64,000 nt of DNA, taken from positions 1-64,000 of the forward strand of contig JADJUF010000001.1 of the NCBI GenBank assembly GCA_016717005.1, written 5' to 3'. The position numbers and the translations under genes are program-made. The notes beneath the pieces are model-generated. The model was not told where the DNA came from and searched no databases. It saw only the letters and a program-made list of their open reading frames with translations. The DNA comes from Myxococcales bacterium (GTDB lineage: Bacteria; Myxococcota_A; Polyangia; Haliangiales; Haliangiaceae). Of the stretch, positions 1 to 9,020 are shown one piece after another (the stretch's first letter is position 1; each line of letters begins with the position of its first letter).

Positions 1-282
1 ATCCTCGACCAGCCCGGCCAGGCGGACATCGCCGCCGAGCGCCAGCCAGCCCGGGAGCGGCGCGCCGTGGAGCGCAGCGCCGTCGCCGCCCATCGCGAGC
101 GTGTCGCCCAGCTCGCCGTGGCCCCAGTCTGTCAGCAGCCCGCCGCCAGCGGGCGCGGTGACACTCGCGGCAGCTGCCGGTGTCGCTCGCGAACTGGTAG
201 TGCGGGTAGGCGCGCGCGCGCCCGGCCCCGACCGCGACGACCGCCGCGATCAGAGCACCAGCCGGATCACGGCCCGGATCAC
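1..282 (-). pseudogene. Frameshifted CxxCH secreted protein, 3' part outside window
   Basis: The reading frames seen are fragments of one protein. A GTG start at 282 overlaps the upstream stop (GTGA) and gives a hydrophobic signal segment ending GRARA. A YPHYQFASDTG region and the haem-type motif CRECH follow, then GGGLLTDWGHGELGD and a GGDG..LHG stretch. The pattern resembles a myxobacterial family of exported proteins with one CxxCH followed by an outer-membrane-like domain; that link is from memory. Two indels break it: one base seems missing near 253 inside the signal segment, and two bases are missing near 157 in a GC repeat just after CRECH. The frame after 157 stays open to the window edge. 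Either assembly errors or real decay could explain this. Confidence 0.55.
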
Positions 283-665
283 GGCGCGGCTCCGTCGCGG
301 ATCCACCGCCGCACCAGCTCGAGTTCGCCCTCGGCCAGCGGCGCCTCGGGCGGCATCCGCGCGCGCTCGGTGCCCGTGAGGATCAACACGAGCGGGCTTC
401 GCAGGTCGTCGCCCGGGAACACGAACGGGCCGGCCGAGGTCGAGGTGCCAGCCAGGAGCGCCTGGTAGGCCCCGTCGGCGTCGTCGAGCACCACCCCCGC
501 GCGCGCCGCGAGGTCGCTGTGACAGGTCGAGGTCGCGCAGCGCGGCGGAGATCGTCGAGGGTACAGGTACGCCCAGGTCCCAGGTCGGTCGCTCGCGTCG
601 ACGCAGGCCGCCAGGACGACGAGGAACGCGGGGCCGAGACCGGTGACACGCTGGGCGAAGTTCAC
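279..665 (-). CDS. Lipoprotein with cytochrome-c-like domain
   Basis: About 128 aa from a GTG start. The first 20 residues form a lipoprotein signal ending in LAAC, so the protein should be anchored in an envelope membrane. Near residue 45 is CATSTCH, a spaced haem-type motif, and the C-terminus carries RMPPEAPLAEGELELVRRWI, close to the end of planctomycete-type cytochrome c domains (MPP...L...L..WI..GA). A longer ATG start at 722 exists, but it would bury the signal peptide, and a TGTATT hexamer lies seven bases before the GTG, so the GTG is preferred. It is coupled to the CxxCH gene at 1-282 by a four-base overlap, so both may act in periplasmic electron transfer. Haem binding is not proven because the spacing is C-x4-CH. 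Confidence 0.65.
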   Translation of the reverse strand: MNFAQRVTGLGPAFLVVLAACVDASDRPGTWAYLYPRRSPPRCATSTCHSDLAARAGVVLDDADGAYQALLAGTSTSAGPFVFPGDDLRSPLVLILTGTERARMPPEAPLAEGELELVRRWIRDGAAP

Positions 666-672
666 GCTCGGG

Positions 673-678
673 AATACA
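673..678 (-). promoter_or_regulatory. Putative -10 element (TGTATT), leaderless type
   Basis: TGTATT on the minus strand ends seven bases before the GTG start at 665. This would put transcription initiation at or next to the start codon. Confidence 0.35.
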
Positions 679-861
679 GTCGCGCCTGGGCCAGCGTCGG
701 TCGCCGCAATCGTCTCGTCCATCGCGAGCCGTCAGGGTGGGCGGCGTGGGCGGCGGCGCGCTGTTCGTTCGGCGAACGGCCCGGCACTCGACAAGCCGGT
801 GTGCCGGGCGTCGCCTCACAGCTCGGGACCGGCGAGCCGCCACCCGTGTAGACAGAACGCG

Positions 862-893
862 CCGAGGGCGCCTGGTGCCCCAGACGCCCTCGG
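862..893 (-). terminator. Hairpin downstream of the M36 peptidase gene
   Basis: CCGAGGGCG and CGCCCTCGG pair, extended by CTGG/CCAG with one mismatch around a short loop. It lies 45 bases past the stop of the peptidase gene. There is no long U tract, so intrinsic termination is plausible but not certain. Confidence 0.55.
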
Positions 894-937
894 TTCACGG
901 CGGCGGCCGCGCGTCGCGGTCCGCCTCGGTCGTGCCG

Positions 938-3079
938 CTAGCAGCCAGCCGGCACGGCGAACGACTGCACGATCGTCACCGAGCCGCTGGGGGCCACCCG
1001 GCCGTCGGCGCCGACGCCGATGCCGCTGGCGGCGAAGCCGCGCCAGATCAGGCACTCGCGGCCGGTCCCGGCGGCCGACTGCAGCATGCCGTCGCGCATG
1101 TCCTCGAACGCCGGGGTCGACGGGGTGAAGTTCAAGCCGTCGACGAAGTCGCCGTAGGCGTCGTCCACGGTCAGCCCCGCCGCCAGGTAGTTCTGCAGCA
1201 CCCGCCACATCGCGCCGGCGTAGATCTCGCCGTCGTTGTGGACCTCACCGCCGTCGACGTTGGCGTAGGTCAGCGGGTAGCCCTCGTACGGGTAGCGGCG
1301 GATGCCGGCGGCGTCGCCCCAGGCGTACTCGCCGATGCGGTCGTCGCCGTCGATCAGGAACGCGTTGACGTCCGCGGCGCCCTCGCCGATCGCGCCGGCG
1401 AGCTTGCCGCTCATGCCGCCGACCATGCGCCAGGTCAGGCCGTGGCCGTACTCGTGGAAGACGATGTCGGAGTCGACGTCGCCGTCGATCTGCAGCGCCG
1501 CGACCGGGTTCTTCTTGAGGGTCGACGACGTGCCGATCCGGCCCTTGAGCGTGGTGCCGTCGGCCTGGCTGACCATGCCCGACGGGATCTTGATCTTGCG
1601 ATCGGTGCCGCCCGGCGCGAACGCCGCGCTGCCATCGTTGTTGGCGAGGATCACGCCGACCGCGCCGGCCCGCTGCGCGTTGAGCACCTTGACGGTGAAG
1701 TTGCACGTGCCGCGATCGACGATGGCGATCTTGCCGGTGAGCGAGACGGTCGCGGTCTCGCAGGCGTCCGAGGTGACGCCGCTGCCATCGACGTACACCG
1801 CGAGCGCGCCGGTGACGCCGGTGGCGGTGAACGCGGCGCCGAACGACGATTGGTAGACGCCGTAGCTGCTCGTGCCGACCGCGAGCAGCCCCGACGGGCT
1901 GCGACCGGTCCACAGGTACATCTGCATGCGCGGCGCGCTGCCGTCGTTGGGCGTCGAGAAGTTCGCGTTGTCGGTGCCGCTGCCGTCCTGGGCCTCGGCG
2001 TTGACCGCGTCGTTGCCCAGGCCGCCCAGACCGAAGTTGTTCGCCTGGAAGTTCCCGGCGGCCTCGTTGAAGCCGTGGCGATAGAGCGTGTCGTGGGCGA
2101 TGTTGTTCAGGTAGAACAGGTTCTGGACCGCCACCGCCTTGTTGCCGGTGGTGCTCGGCTGGGCGGCGAGGTTGACCGCGGTGAGGAATGCGCCGGTGGT
2201 GACCGCGGTGCCGCCGGTGTCGGGGGCGTTGTTGGCGTCGGCGTCGAGGTACGCGTGGGCGTTGTTGCCGGTGATGTTGACCGTGGTCTGGCTGCCGGCC
2301 AGCCAGCCCGACGGCGACTCGGCGTTGCCGGCGCCGGGGCCGGCGACGACGTTCTGCGGTCCCTTGAGCGGATCCTCGACGAACACGTTGTAGCTGTCGT
2401 TGGCGGTGCGGCGCTCGCTGTCGACGATCGCGCCGTCGGCGCCGATCAGCGTGTAGTCGAGCTGGTTGCCGGCCAGCGACCAGGTCTCGACGACGAAGCC
2501 GACGGCCAGGCTGCCGTCGGCGCGGACGTAGGCGACGCGCTCGACGGTCGGGTTGCGATAGAACTCACGTCCGCCGACGTACTCGGCGAGGTTGCCGCGC
2601 TGGCCGACCGCGGCCAGCGCCTGGCCCTGATAGCCGAGGTGCCGCAGCGCGGTCGCGAGCGCGCGACCGGCGTCGAGCTTGGTCGGCGCCACCGCGCCGC
2701 CCGCGGCCAGGTGCTCGATCGCCTGGAGCACCTCGCCGCGATCCGAGACCGCGACCTTCGCGTAGGCGCCGTGGACCCGCAGCCCGTCGACGACCTGCTC
2801 GAGCTTCACGTGGGTCGCGCCGCGACCGCCGACCTCGGCGACGACCTGCAGCCCGTCACCGTCGACCGCGAGGCGGTCCGCGAGGAACGACATGGCGACC
2901 TGCCGGGCCGCCAGCGTCGATGGGCCGGTCAGCGCGCCGTCCTTGCCGCGGAGCACCCGCGCGCCGGAGTCGGTGGTGGTCTCGACGGTGGTCTTGTCGG
3001 GCGACGCGCCGTCGGCGCAGGCCGACGCCAGCGTGAGTCCGATCAGGGTGAAGCGAAGGAGGTTCGATCGATTGCCCAT
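938..3079 (-). CDS. M36-family (fungalysin-like) zinc metallopeptidase
   Basis: A 713-residue exported endopeptidase. The N-terminus has a basic stretch, a hydrophobic segment and a possible but weak lipobox (LASAC). Residues of roughly 60-180 look like the FTP/propeptide region that keeps M36 enzymes inactive until cleaved. A PA-like insert around 400-500 (GKIAIVDRGTCNFTVKVLNA) is typical of bacterial members and may help bind substrate. The zinc site HEYGH lies near residue 541, followed by the conserved GEGAADVNAFL. The C-terminus holds a paired-Cys segment and no sorting tag. A role in digesting extracellular protein suits a predatory organism, but the substrate is unknown. Expressed alone: a hairpin follows it, and a gene remnant lies upstream on the other strand. 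Confidence 0.9.
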   Translation of the reverse strand: MGNRSNLLRFTLIGLTLASACADGASPDKTTVETTTDSGARVLRGKDGALTGPSTLAARQVAMSFLADRLAVDGDGLQVVAEVGGRGATHVKLEQVVDGLRVHGAYAKVAVSDRGEVLQAIEHLAAGGAVAPTKLDAGRALATALRHLGYQGQALAAVGQRGNLAEYVGGREFYRNPTVERVAYVRADGSLAVGFVVETWSLAGNQLDYTLIGADGAIVDSERRTANDSYNVFVEDPLKGPQNVVAGPGAGNAESPSGWLAGSQTTVNITGNNAHAYLDADANNAPDTGGTAVTTGAFLTAVNLAAQPSTTGNKAVAVQNLFYLNNIAHDTLYRHGFNEAAGNFQANNFGLGGLGNDAVNAEAQDGSGTDNANFSTPNDGSAPRMQMYLWTGRSPSGLLAVGTSSYGVYQSSFGAAFTATGVTGALAVYVDGSGVTSDACETATVSLTGKIAIVDRGTCNFTVKVLNAQRAGAVGVILANNDGSAAFAPGGTDRKIKIPSGMVSQADGTTLKGRIGTSSTLKKNPVAALQIDGDVDSDIVFHEYGHGLTWRMVGGMSGKLAGAIGEGAADVNAFLIDGDDRIGEYAWGDAAGIRRYPYEGYPLTYANVDGGEVHNDGEIYAGAMWRVLQNYLAAGLTVDDAYGDFVDGLNFTPSTPAFEDMRDGMLQSAAGTGRECLIWRGFAASGIGVGADGRVAPSGSVTIVQSFAVPAGC

Positions 3080-3240
3080 GCAGGTGACCTCAGGCGTACG
3101 GAGATGCGGTGTCGAGAGTGCGACGTGCAGTTCTCGTTGGGACGCGCAGTCTGTCGCACCTGGCGCCTCTTTGGTCGCACAAAAGGTGAGGTGGCGGCAG
3201 GTGAACGTACATCGCGTGAGGTCCCTGACTATCTCTGCAA

Positions 3241-3532
3241 GCCGGCGAGATCCGGGCGGATGCCGCGACGGCCGAGGTGTCCGCCCGGGTCAGCGCGGCG
3301 ATCGCCCGCATCTGCAACCGACCACGCCGGCGAGCGGGTCGTGGTCGTGAGCCACGGCCTGGCCCTGTTCCACGCCTTCAGCTACGTGTGCGGCCTGGGC
3401 GTGCCCAGCCGCGACGGGTCGGTGTTCGTGCTGGTCGACAACGCGTCGATCACCCACGTCGAGCACCGCGTCGGCGACCGCTGGCGCATCATCACGCTCA
3501 ACGACACCGCCCACCTGCGCGGCCTCGAGTGA
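3241..3532 (+). pseudogene. Remnant of a histidine-phosphatase gene (C-terminal part)
   Basis: The frame from about 3320 to the stop at 3532 encodes GERVVVVSHG, then NASITHVEHRVGDRW and LNDTAHL. These are the second catalytic-His region and the closing motifs of phosphoglycerate-mutase-like phosphatases. Just upstream, 3241-3318 in another frame reads AGEIRADAATAEVSARV and AAIARI, matching the GE..ad...Rv..al..i helix of the same family. The frames are offset by one base near 3319. The N-terminal half with the RHG motif is absent, and stops fill the upstream frame. It is therefore a truncated, frameshifted relic facing the promoter of the M36 gene, not a working gene. Confidence 0.75.
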
Positions 3533-3556
3533 TTCGCCGGCCGGCGGCGCGTCAGG

Positions 3557-4261
3557 TCACAGCACCGTGTCGAGCACGAGCTGGACGCCGGCGGACGGGA
3601 TCGCCGCGTCGGCCTTGCCGGTGACGTCGCCGGGCTGCTTCGACATCGCGTCGGCGTCCTGGTCGTAGCGCACCGACACCACGACCGAGCCGGCGAAGCC
3701 GGTGCCGCCGATCATGGCCTGGGCCTCGGTCAGCTTGAAGGTCATCGGCCAGGTCCCCGACGCCACCAGCTTGTCGACGGCGATCGGCGCGCCGACGCCC
3801 TGCCCGGTCGCCGCGTCGCGGGTTCGGACGCTGATGAAGATCGCGCCGCCGGGGGCGATCTTGCCGCGCAGGTCGGCCGGCGCGTCGATCGTGCCGGCCA
3901 GGTACTTGTTGGGATCGAGCGGGCGCGACGGATCGGGCGCGGGCAGCCCCATCTGGGCGACGTCGACGCCGCCGCCGCCACCGCCGCCGGGGTCACCCAG
4001 GGGCGGCGCGCCCGGCACGCCGGCGTGAGGATCGCCCATGCCGCCGCCACCCAGCGGCGGCGCCCCCGGCACGCCCGCGTGGGGATCGGTGCCGCCGGCG
4101 GCCATGCCGCCGCCGATCGCACCGCCACCGCCGAGCGGCCCGGCGGCGCCGCCGGTCGGCGCTTGCCAGTCGGTCGCGGGCGGCAGCCCGTCGTTCGACT
4201 TCTTGTTGCCGCAGCCAACGGCCAGCGCCAGGGTGAGGGACAGGAGCGTGACGCGCTTCAT
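3557..4261 (-). CDS. Lipoprotein with CcmI/CycH-like C-terminal domain
   Basis: About 234 aa from the ATG at 4261; a TTG three codons earlier is possible. The signal ends in LAVGC, a good lipobox. Residues 25-105 are a Gly/Pro linker with two DPHAGVPGAPPLG repeats. The last 110 residues (LAGTIDAPADLRGKIAPGGA, GTWPMTFKLTEAQAM, PGDVTG, GVQLVLDTVL) resemble the C-terminal domain of CcmI/CycH and NrfG-type proteins, which chaperone apocytochrome c. That domain is normally fused to a membrane/TPR part, missing here. The likeness is by eye. If right, it could serve the several CxxCH proteins in this window. A TAGATT hexamer lies seven bases before the start. Confidence 0.65.
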   Translation of the reverse strand: MKRVTLLSLTLALAVGCGNKKSNDGLPPATDWQAPTGGAAGPLGGGGAIGGGMAAGGTDPHAGVPGAPPLGGGGMGDPHAGVPGAPPLGDPGGGGGGGVDVAQMGLPAPDPSRPLDPNKYLAGTIDAPADLRGKIAPGGAIFISVRTRDAATGQGVGAPIAVDKLVASGTWPMTFKLTEAQAMIGGTGFAGSVVVSVRYDQDADAMSKQPGDVTGKADAAIPSAGVQLVLDTVL

Positions 4262-4268
4262 CGGGGGC

Positions 4269-4274
4269 AATCTA
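4269..4274 (-). promoter_or_regulatory. Putative -10 element (TAGATT), leaderless type
   Basis: TAGATT on the minus strand ends seven bases before the ATG at 4261. No clear -35 was found. It lies in the gap after the glnD operon and would give the lipoprotein gene its own transcript. Confidence 0.45.
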
Positions 4275-4279
4275 GCAGA

Positions 4280-4852
4280 TCAACCCCCGCCGGCGATCGC
4301 GGCGGTCACGACCGCCGCCGCGACCGCGACCACGACCAGGCCATCGAGGACCACGCCGTAGCCCTGCAGGCGGGCCGACCACGGCGCGCGCCGATCGAGC
4401 TCCTCGGTCGGCAGCCGGGCGGCGGCGACCGCGCGGCGCAGCTCCTCGAACCGATCCCAGTCGCGCCGGAACAGGAACCACGCCGAGCCCCGGCGCGGCA
4501 CGAAGGCGATCGCGTCGCGGTAGGTCCGCACCACGGTGATCCGGCGGGCGTCGAGGTGGACGGTCAGCCCGCCCCAGCCCCAGCGCACGCCGTCGCGCGC
4601 GATGCCGATCTTGGCGCGACGCACCGCCACCGCCAGCCCGCACAGCGCGACCGCGGTGAGCAGCACGGTCAGCCGCGCCGAGCCGTGATCGGCCGGCGGG
4701 TGGCGGCGGGTCAGCGCGGCGGCCAGGGCCGAGGCCGCGATCGTCGCGAGCAGGCCGCGGTGCGCGAGCCGCCGCGGCGCCGCCCGGGCGCGGAACCAGC
4801 CGACCAGGGCGCCGGGCAGGTCGAGCCCGGGCGGCGTGTCGATCGCCGCCAT
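4280..4852 (-). CDS. Membrane protein with PH-like domain
   Basis: A 190-residue protein of unknown function. Hydrophobic segments lie at about 33-48 and 62-78 and again at the C-terminus (VVLDGLVVVAVAAAVVTAAI). Between them is a soluble stretch, IGIARDGVRWGWGGLTVHLD followed by TVVRTYRDAIAFVPRRGSAW, which looks like the small bacterial PH fold that follows paired membrane helices. The ATG overlaps the glnD stop by one base (TGATG), making this the last gene of the five-gene operon. The plus-strand gene at 15586 has a similar architecture. Its role next to GlnD is unknown. Confidence 0.6.
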   Translation of the reverse strand: MAAIDTPPGLDLPGALVGWFRARAAPRRLAHRGLLATIAASALAAALTRRHPPADHGSARLTVLLTAVALCGLAVAVRRAKIGIARDGVRWGWGGLTVHLDARRITVVRTYRDAIAFVPRRGSAWFLFRRDWDRFEELRRAVAAARLPTEELDRRAPWSARLQGYGVVLDGLVVVAVAAAVVTAAIAGGG

Positions 4853-7524
4853 CAGGGCGCCTCGACCCGATCGATCGCCGCGGCCAGCGCCGCCTCGACC
4901 GCGGCCAGGCCGTCGGCGTCGGTGATCTTGCTGCCGCCCGCGCTCACGTAGAACACGTCGGACACCTTCTCACCCTCGGTCGCGATCTTCGAGACCGAGA
5001 TGTCGAGCCCGGCGTCGGCCAGCGCCGCGGTGATCGCGTGCAGGAGCCCGGGCCGGTCCCGGGTGAACACCTCGACGATCGTCGCGTCGGCCGACTCGTC
5101 GAGATCGAACCGGACCTCGGTCGCGACCACGGGCGTCAGCCGCGGCGGCAGCCCCGAGCGCGGGCGCCGACGCGCGAGCAGCGCCGCGACCGCGGCCGAC
5201 GCCGGCGGGCCGTCGGCGCACAGCTGCGCGAGGTCGTCCTCGAGCCGACGCCAGCGCGGATCGTCGGCGGCGAGCGCGGCCCCGGCCGCGGCGCGGACGA
5301 AGAACAGATCGAGCGCGAGCGCCCCGGCCGGCGTCACCGCGCGGCCGACCACGGCGCCGAGCACGTCGACGCGGTGGGCCGCCAGCACGCCGGTGATCGC
5401 CGCGAGCACGCCGTGGACGTCGGGCGCGACCACCGCCACCTCGCTGATCCCCGCGGCCGGCAGCGCGGTGACCGCGAGCCCGACCGCGGCGCCGTGGGCT
5501 TGCACGTGCGCCGCCAGCCGGACGTGCCGGGCCGCCTGCTCCGGGCTGAGCTGCGCCGCGAACCGCCGGTCGAGCCCGGCCGCGATCGACGCCGCGATGC
5601 CGGGATCCATGTCGCCGGTCGCGCCCGCCCCCGCGGTCGAGCTCGCCAGATCGCCCGCGTCGAACCGTTCGCTGGCGCGCACGTAGAGCTCGCGCAAGAG
5701 CTCGGCCTTCCACGCGGTCAGGCTGTCGGGCGCGGTCATCGCGGTGTCGCACAGGGTCAGCACGTACAGCGCCGCCAGGCGCTCGCCGTCGCCGACGCGC
5801 TCGCAGAAGCGCGCGATCACGTCGGGGTCGCTGAGGTCACGGCGCTGCGACACGTGCGCCATCGTCAGGTGCTGCCGGACCAGGAACTCGACCTCGGCCA
5901 CGTCGTCGGCTGGCAGCCCCAGCCGGGTCGCGACCGCGCCGGCGAGGACCGCGCCCTTCTCGGCGTGGCCCTTGCCGAGCGGCTTGCCGACGTCGTGCAG
6001 CAAGGTCCCGAGATAGAGCGGCGCCGCGCGCCGCACCTGGGCGTAGGCCGCGGTCGCCGTCGGGTGGACGTCGGCCAGCTCGCCGCGCGCGAGCTGCTTG
6101 AGCATGGCCACCGCGTACAGCTGGTGCTGGTCGACGGTGTAGACGTGGTAGAGGTCGTGCTGGACGCGACCGGTGCACGGCGCCCACTCGGGCAGGAGCG
6201 CGTCGACGACGCCGTGGCGGTGCAGCTCCTCGAGCGCCGACGGCTGGCCGCGGTCGCGCGGATCGCACAGCGCCTCGACGAACCAGGCCGCCGCGGCCGG
6301 ATCGGCGCGCAGCCGCGGCCCGCACCCCGGCACCGCCTCGGCGACCGCGTCGGCGGTCGCGGCCGCGACCGCCTGGCCCCGCGCCACCGCGAGCCGCCAC
6401 AGCCGGATCATCTCGGCGGGGCGCGTCGCCAGCACCGCCGGATCGATCAGCGCCAGGCTGCCGTCGACGACCGCGACGACGTCGTCGATCGGCCGCACCT
6501 GCGGCGCCCGCCGCGGCGGCACCCGGGCCCGCTCGAGCAGGCGCAGCGCCACGTCGCCGATGGCCCGGCCGTGCAGGAAGAAGCCGCGCATCAGCGCCTC
6601 GACCGCCGGGGCCACGGCCGCGCGCGAGTCGGGCGTCGGCACCAGATCGCGGTAGAGCTGGGGCGCGATCGCCTCCTGCAGCTCGAACGTGAGCTGGTCG
6701 TTGGCGCGCCCGACCCGGAGCTGCACGAGCGCGCGCAGGCCCAGCAGGAAGTCGCGGGCCGCGGTCAGGAGGCCGACCTCGCGCGGCCGCAGGTGCCCGA
6801 GCTCGCCGAGGCGCGCCAGCGTCGCGTCGGCCGCCGGCCACGGCGCGGCGCCGATCAGCCAGCGCGCCCGCGCGGCCCAGCACGCGGTCGCCAGATCGCG
6901 CAGCCCGCCGATGCCCTGCTTGAGGTTGGGCTCGAGCCGGTAGAGCGAGTCACCGAAACGCGCGTGGCGCCGGGCCTGGTCGGCCGCGAGCGCGGTGATC
7001 AGTCGATCGGCGTCGCCGGCCGGCGCGATGGCCGCCCGGGCCGCCGTGATGAGCGCGTCGGCCAGGCGCGGATCGCCGACCAGCGGGCGCAGATCGACCA
7101 GCGCGGTCGCGGTCGCGAGATCGTCCTTGGCCAGGCGCGCGCACGCCCGCGGCTCGCGGACGGCGTGGCCGACGGCGACCCGCGCGTCCCACAGCGGGTA
7201 CAGCAGGCGGTCCGCGACCAGGCGCGCCGCGCGTTCGGCGCCGCCGTGGACCAGGATGAAGTCGACGTCGGAGTACGGCGCCAGCTCGCGCCGGGCCCAG
7301 GCGCCGGTCGCGACCAGCGCCAGCGGCGCGTCGACGCCCTCGGTCGCGACCCGCCACCGGGCCGCGATGGCGCGATCGTAGACGTCGGCCAGGCCCGCCG
7401 CCACCGCGCTGCCCGGCGCGCCGCCGAGGATCGCCGGGCCCATCTGCGCGCGCACCCGCGCCAGCTCGGCGCGCAGCGCGGCCCCGGCCTCGGCGCGGGC
7501 GCCGTCGACGACGCCCGCGGTCAC
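4852..7524 (-). CDS. glnD: Protein-PII uridylyltransferase/uridylyl-removing enzyme
   Basis: GlnD senses glutamine and attaches UMP to, or removes it from, PII proteins, setting nitrogen assimilation. From the GTG at 7524 (GTGA overlap with the upstream gene) it has 890 residues, the usual size. The nucleotidyltransferase signature GAWARRELAPYSDVD sits at about 74-88 with the metal-binding Asp pair. The HD hydrolase motif LLHDVGKPLGKGH lies mid-protein. Two C-terminal ACT domains follow; the last includes RPGLLHAITAALADAGLDIS. All three parts look intact. No glnB, glnK or amtB is nearby; it sits instead behind lipid-related genes, so it may be co-transcribed with them at a fixed level. Confidence 0.93.
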   Translation of the reverse strand: MTAGVVDGARAEAGAALRAELARVRAQMGPAILGGAPGSAVAAGLADVYDRAIAARWRVATEGVDAPLALVATGAWARRELAPYSDVDFILVHGGAERAARLVADRLLYPLWDARVAVGHAVREPRACARLAKDDLATATALVDLRPLVGDPRLADALITAARAAIAPAGDADRLITALAADQARRHARFGDSLYRLEPNLKQGIGGLRDLATACWAARARWLIGAAPWPAADATLARLGELGHLRPREVGLLTAARDFLLGLRALVQLRVGRANDQLTFELQEAIAPQLYRDLVPTPDSRAAVAPAVEALMRGFFLHGRAIGDVALRLLERARVPPRRAPQVRPIDDVVAVVDGSLALIDPAVLATRPAEMIRLWRLAVARGQAVAAATADAVAEAVPGCGPRLRADPAAAAWFVEALCDPRDRGQPSALEELHRHGVVDALLPEWAPCTGRVQHDLYHVYTVDQHQLYAVAMLKQLARGELADVHPTATAAYAQVRRAAPLYLGTLLHDVGKPLGKGHAEKGAVLAGAVATRLGLPADDVAEVEFLVRQHLTMAHVSQRRDLSDPDVIARFCERVGDGERLAALYVLTLCDTAMTAPDSLTAWKAELLRELYVRASERFDAGDLASSTAGAGATGDMDPGIAASIAAGLDRRFAAQLSPEQAARHVRLAAHVQAHGAAVGLAVTALPAAGISEVAVVAPDVHGVLAAITGVLAAHRVDVLGAVVGRAVTPAGALALDLFFVRAAAGAALAADDPRWRRLEDDLAQLCADGPPASAAVAALLARRRPRSGLPPRLTPVVATEVRFDLDESADATIVEVFTRDRPGLLHAITAALADAGLDISVSKIATEGEKVSDVFYVSAGGSKITDADGLAAVEAALAAAIDRVEAP

Positions 7525-9020
7525 GGCTGGGTCCGGTACTGCAGCACCAGCGCCCCCTGCGCGACCCCGTCGGGCGGGACCTCGACGGTGCGGCGCCAGC
7601 GATCGGCCCGGCGCTCGCCGCCGGGCTCGGGCCGCTCGTAACGCACGACCGCGTCGGGGAACCGCAGCTCCTCCTCGATCGTCACCGTCGCCGGCGCCGC
7701 GCCGTGGTTGGTCACCGAGTACAGGATCTCGTCGACGATGTGGCGGCCGTCGCGCACCAGCTCGCGCTTGTGGCGGTAGCCGATGAGCGTCGCCGACGTC
7801 GCCAGGGGCACGCGCACCGCCGCCGGCGGATCGAGCGCCGGCGGCCCCAGCCGCGCCCGCACGCGCCGGCTGCGATCGTCGTCGAGCACGACCTCGAGCG
7901 GGCCCGCGAGATCGCTCGGCGCCGGCGCCAGGGCCAGCTCCTGCCACACCAGGCCGTGCGACGCCGCGTGCCAGTACTCGCTGGTCGGCGCCTCGTCGCC
8001 GCCGAGCGCGCCGCGGTAGACCAGCTCGAGCCGGGCGTCACGGTCGACCGCGGGCCCGGTGATCAGCACCGGGCCGCCGCCGATCGACACCTCGCCGCGC
8101 CAGGCCTCGGCCGGCGGGAACGGTCCGTCGGGCAGCCCGGCCACGAGGCGCACGAACGCTGGTCGCGCGGCCGGCAGGGCCGGCGCGGTGATGGTGAAGC
8201 GCGTGACCACCGGCAACGACGCGATCGCGCCGGCGCCGGTCGGCAGGTCGACCTGGTAGGCCGCCGACCACCCGAACCCGGGGCTGCCGTAGGCGACGCG
8301 GACGAGCTGGCGCCCCGGTCGTGAGCTGTGGACCCGACAGCGCAGCCGCGGGCCCGGGGCGTCGACCCGGACGCTGGCCACGGCCGCGATCGGCAGCTCG
8401 CGCATCCGACCCTCGGCGACCGCCAGCACCAGCGCGCGCGGGCGCACCGCGACCAGCGGGCCGAGCACGCGATCGCCGCCAGCGGCGCGGCCCACGACCG
8501 CGGTGCCCGGCGCCGGCGGCGGGTCGGTCAGGTCGGGGCCGTCCTCGCCGTCGGTGCCGTCGGCCAGCGGCCGCACGTCCTCGGCCGCCACCACGCCGAG
8601 CGCGTCGTCGCGCACCAGGATCTCGTCGGGGCCCAGGCCGATCAGCGCGCCGGTCACGACCGCGCCGTCGGCCAGGGTCACCGCCACCGCCTGCCCGAGC
8701 GCGGCGCCCAGCCCGCCGAGCCCGAGATCGACGCGGCCGGGCTGGCACTCGGCGGTGGCGAGGCTGCCCGGCGCCGCGACCGCGGAGAGCACGAGCGTGT
8801 CGAGCGCGACGTCGCCGGCGATCGCGTCGAGCTCGACCCAGCCGTCCCGAGGCACCTCGAGCCAGCGGCGATCGTCGACGAACGCGCGGCCGGGGCCGCC
8901 GGCGCGATCGGCGTGGATCGTGATCGCCAGCCCCGCCGTCGGCGTCGGCGTCGAGCTGGATCGCGGGTGCGCGCAGGCCGCGACCGCGCCGGCGGCCAGC
9001 GCCAAGCGCCGCACGATCAC
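7521..9020 (-). CDS. DUF4139-like lipoprotein
   Basis: A 499-residue exported protein of unknown function. The GTG start overlaps the upstream stop and gives a short signal ending AVAAC, so lipidation is likely. The C-terminal half (SPGFGWSAAYQVDLP, a region of paired beta strands, then RHIVDEILYSVTNHGAAPAT and EEELRFPDAVV) resembles the DUF4139 domain, a beta-rich domain found with mucoidy-inhibitor-like proteins. The middle has a GALIGLGPDEILV segment like the small beta turns of such proteins. Four-base overlaps on both sides place it firmly in the operon between the GpsA-like gene and glnD. No catalytic residues are recognisable. Confidence 0.7.
   Translation of the reverse strand: MIVRRLALAAGAVAACAHPRSSSTPTPTAGLAITIHADRAGGPGRAFVDDRRWLEVPRDGWVELDAIAGDVALDTLVLSAVAAPGSLATAECQPGRVDLGLGGLGAALGQAVAVTLADGAVVTGALIGLGPDEILVRDDALGVVAAEDVRPLADGTDGEDGPDLTDPPPAPGTAVVGRAAGGDRVLGPLVAVRPRALVLAVAEGRMRELPIAAVASVRVDAPGPRLRCRVHSSRPGRQLVRVAYGSPGFGWSAAYQVDLPTGAGAIASLPVVTRFTITAPALPAARPAFVRLVAGLPDGPFPPAEAWRGEVSIGGGPVLITGPAVDRDARLELVYRGALGGDEAPTSEYWHAASHGLVWQELALAPAPSDLAGPLEVVLDDDRSRRVRARLGPPALDPPAAVRVPLATSATLIGYRHKRELVRDGRHIVDEILYSVTNHGAAPATVTIEEELRFPDAVVRYERPEPGGERRADRWRRTVEVPPDGVAQGALVLQYRTQP

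Noticed and set aside
737..3240. A very long plus-strand reading frame opposite the M36 gene
   Set aside because: It mirrors a well-supported peptidase gene; high G+C keeps the opposite frame open. Only the part after 3241 has its own family match.
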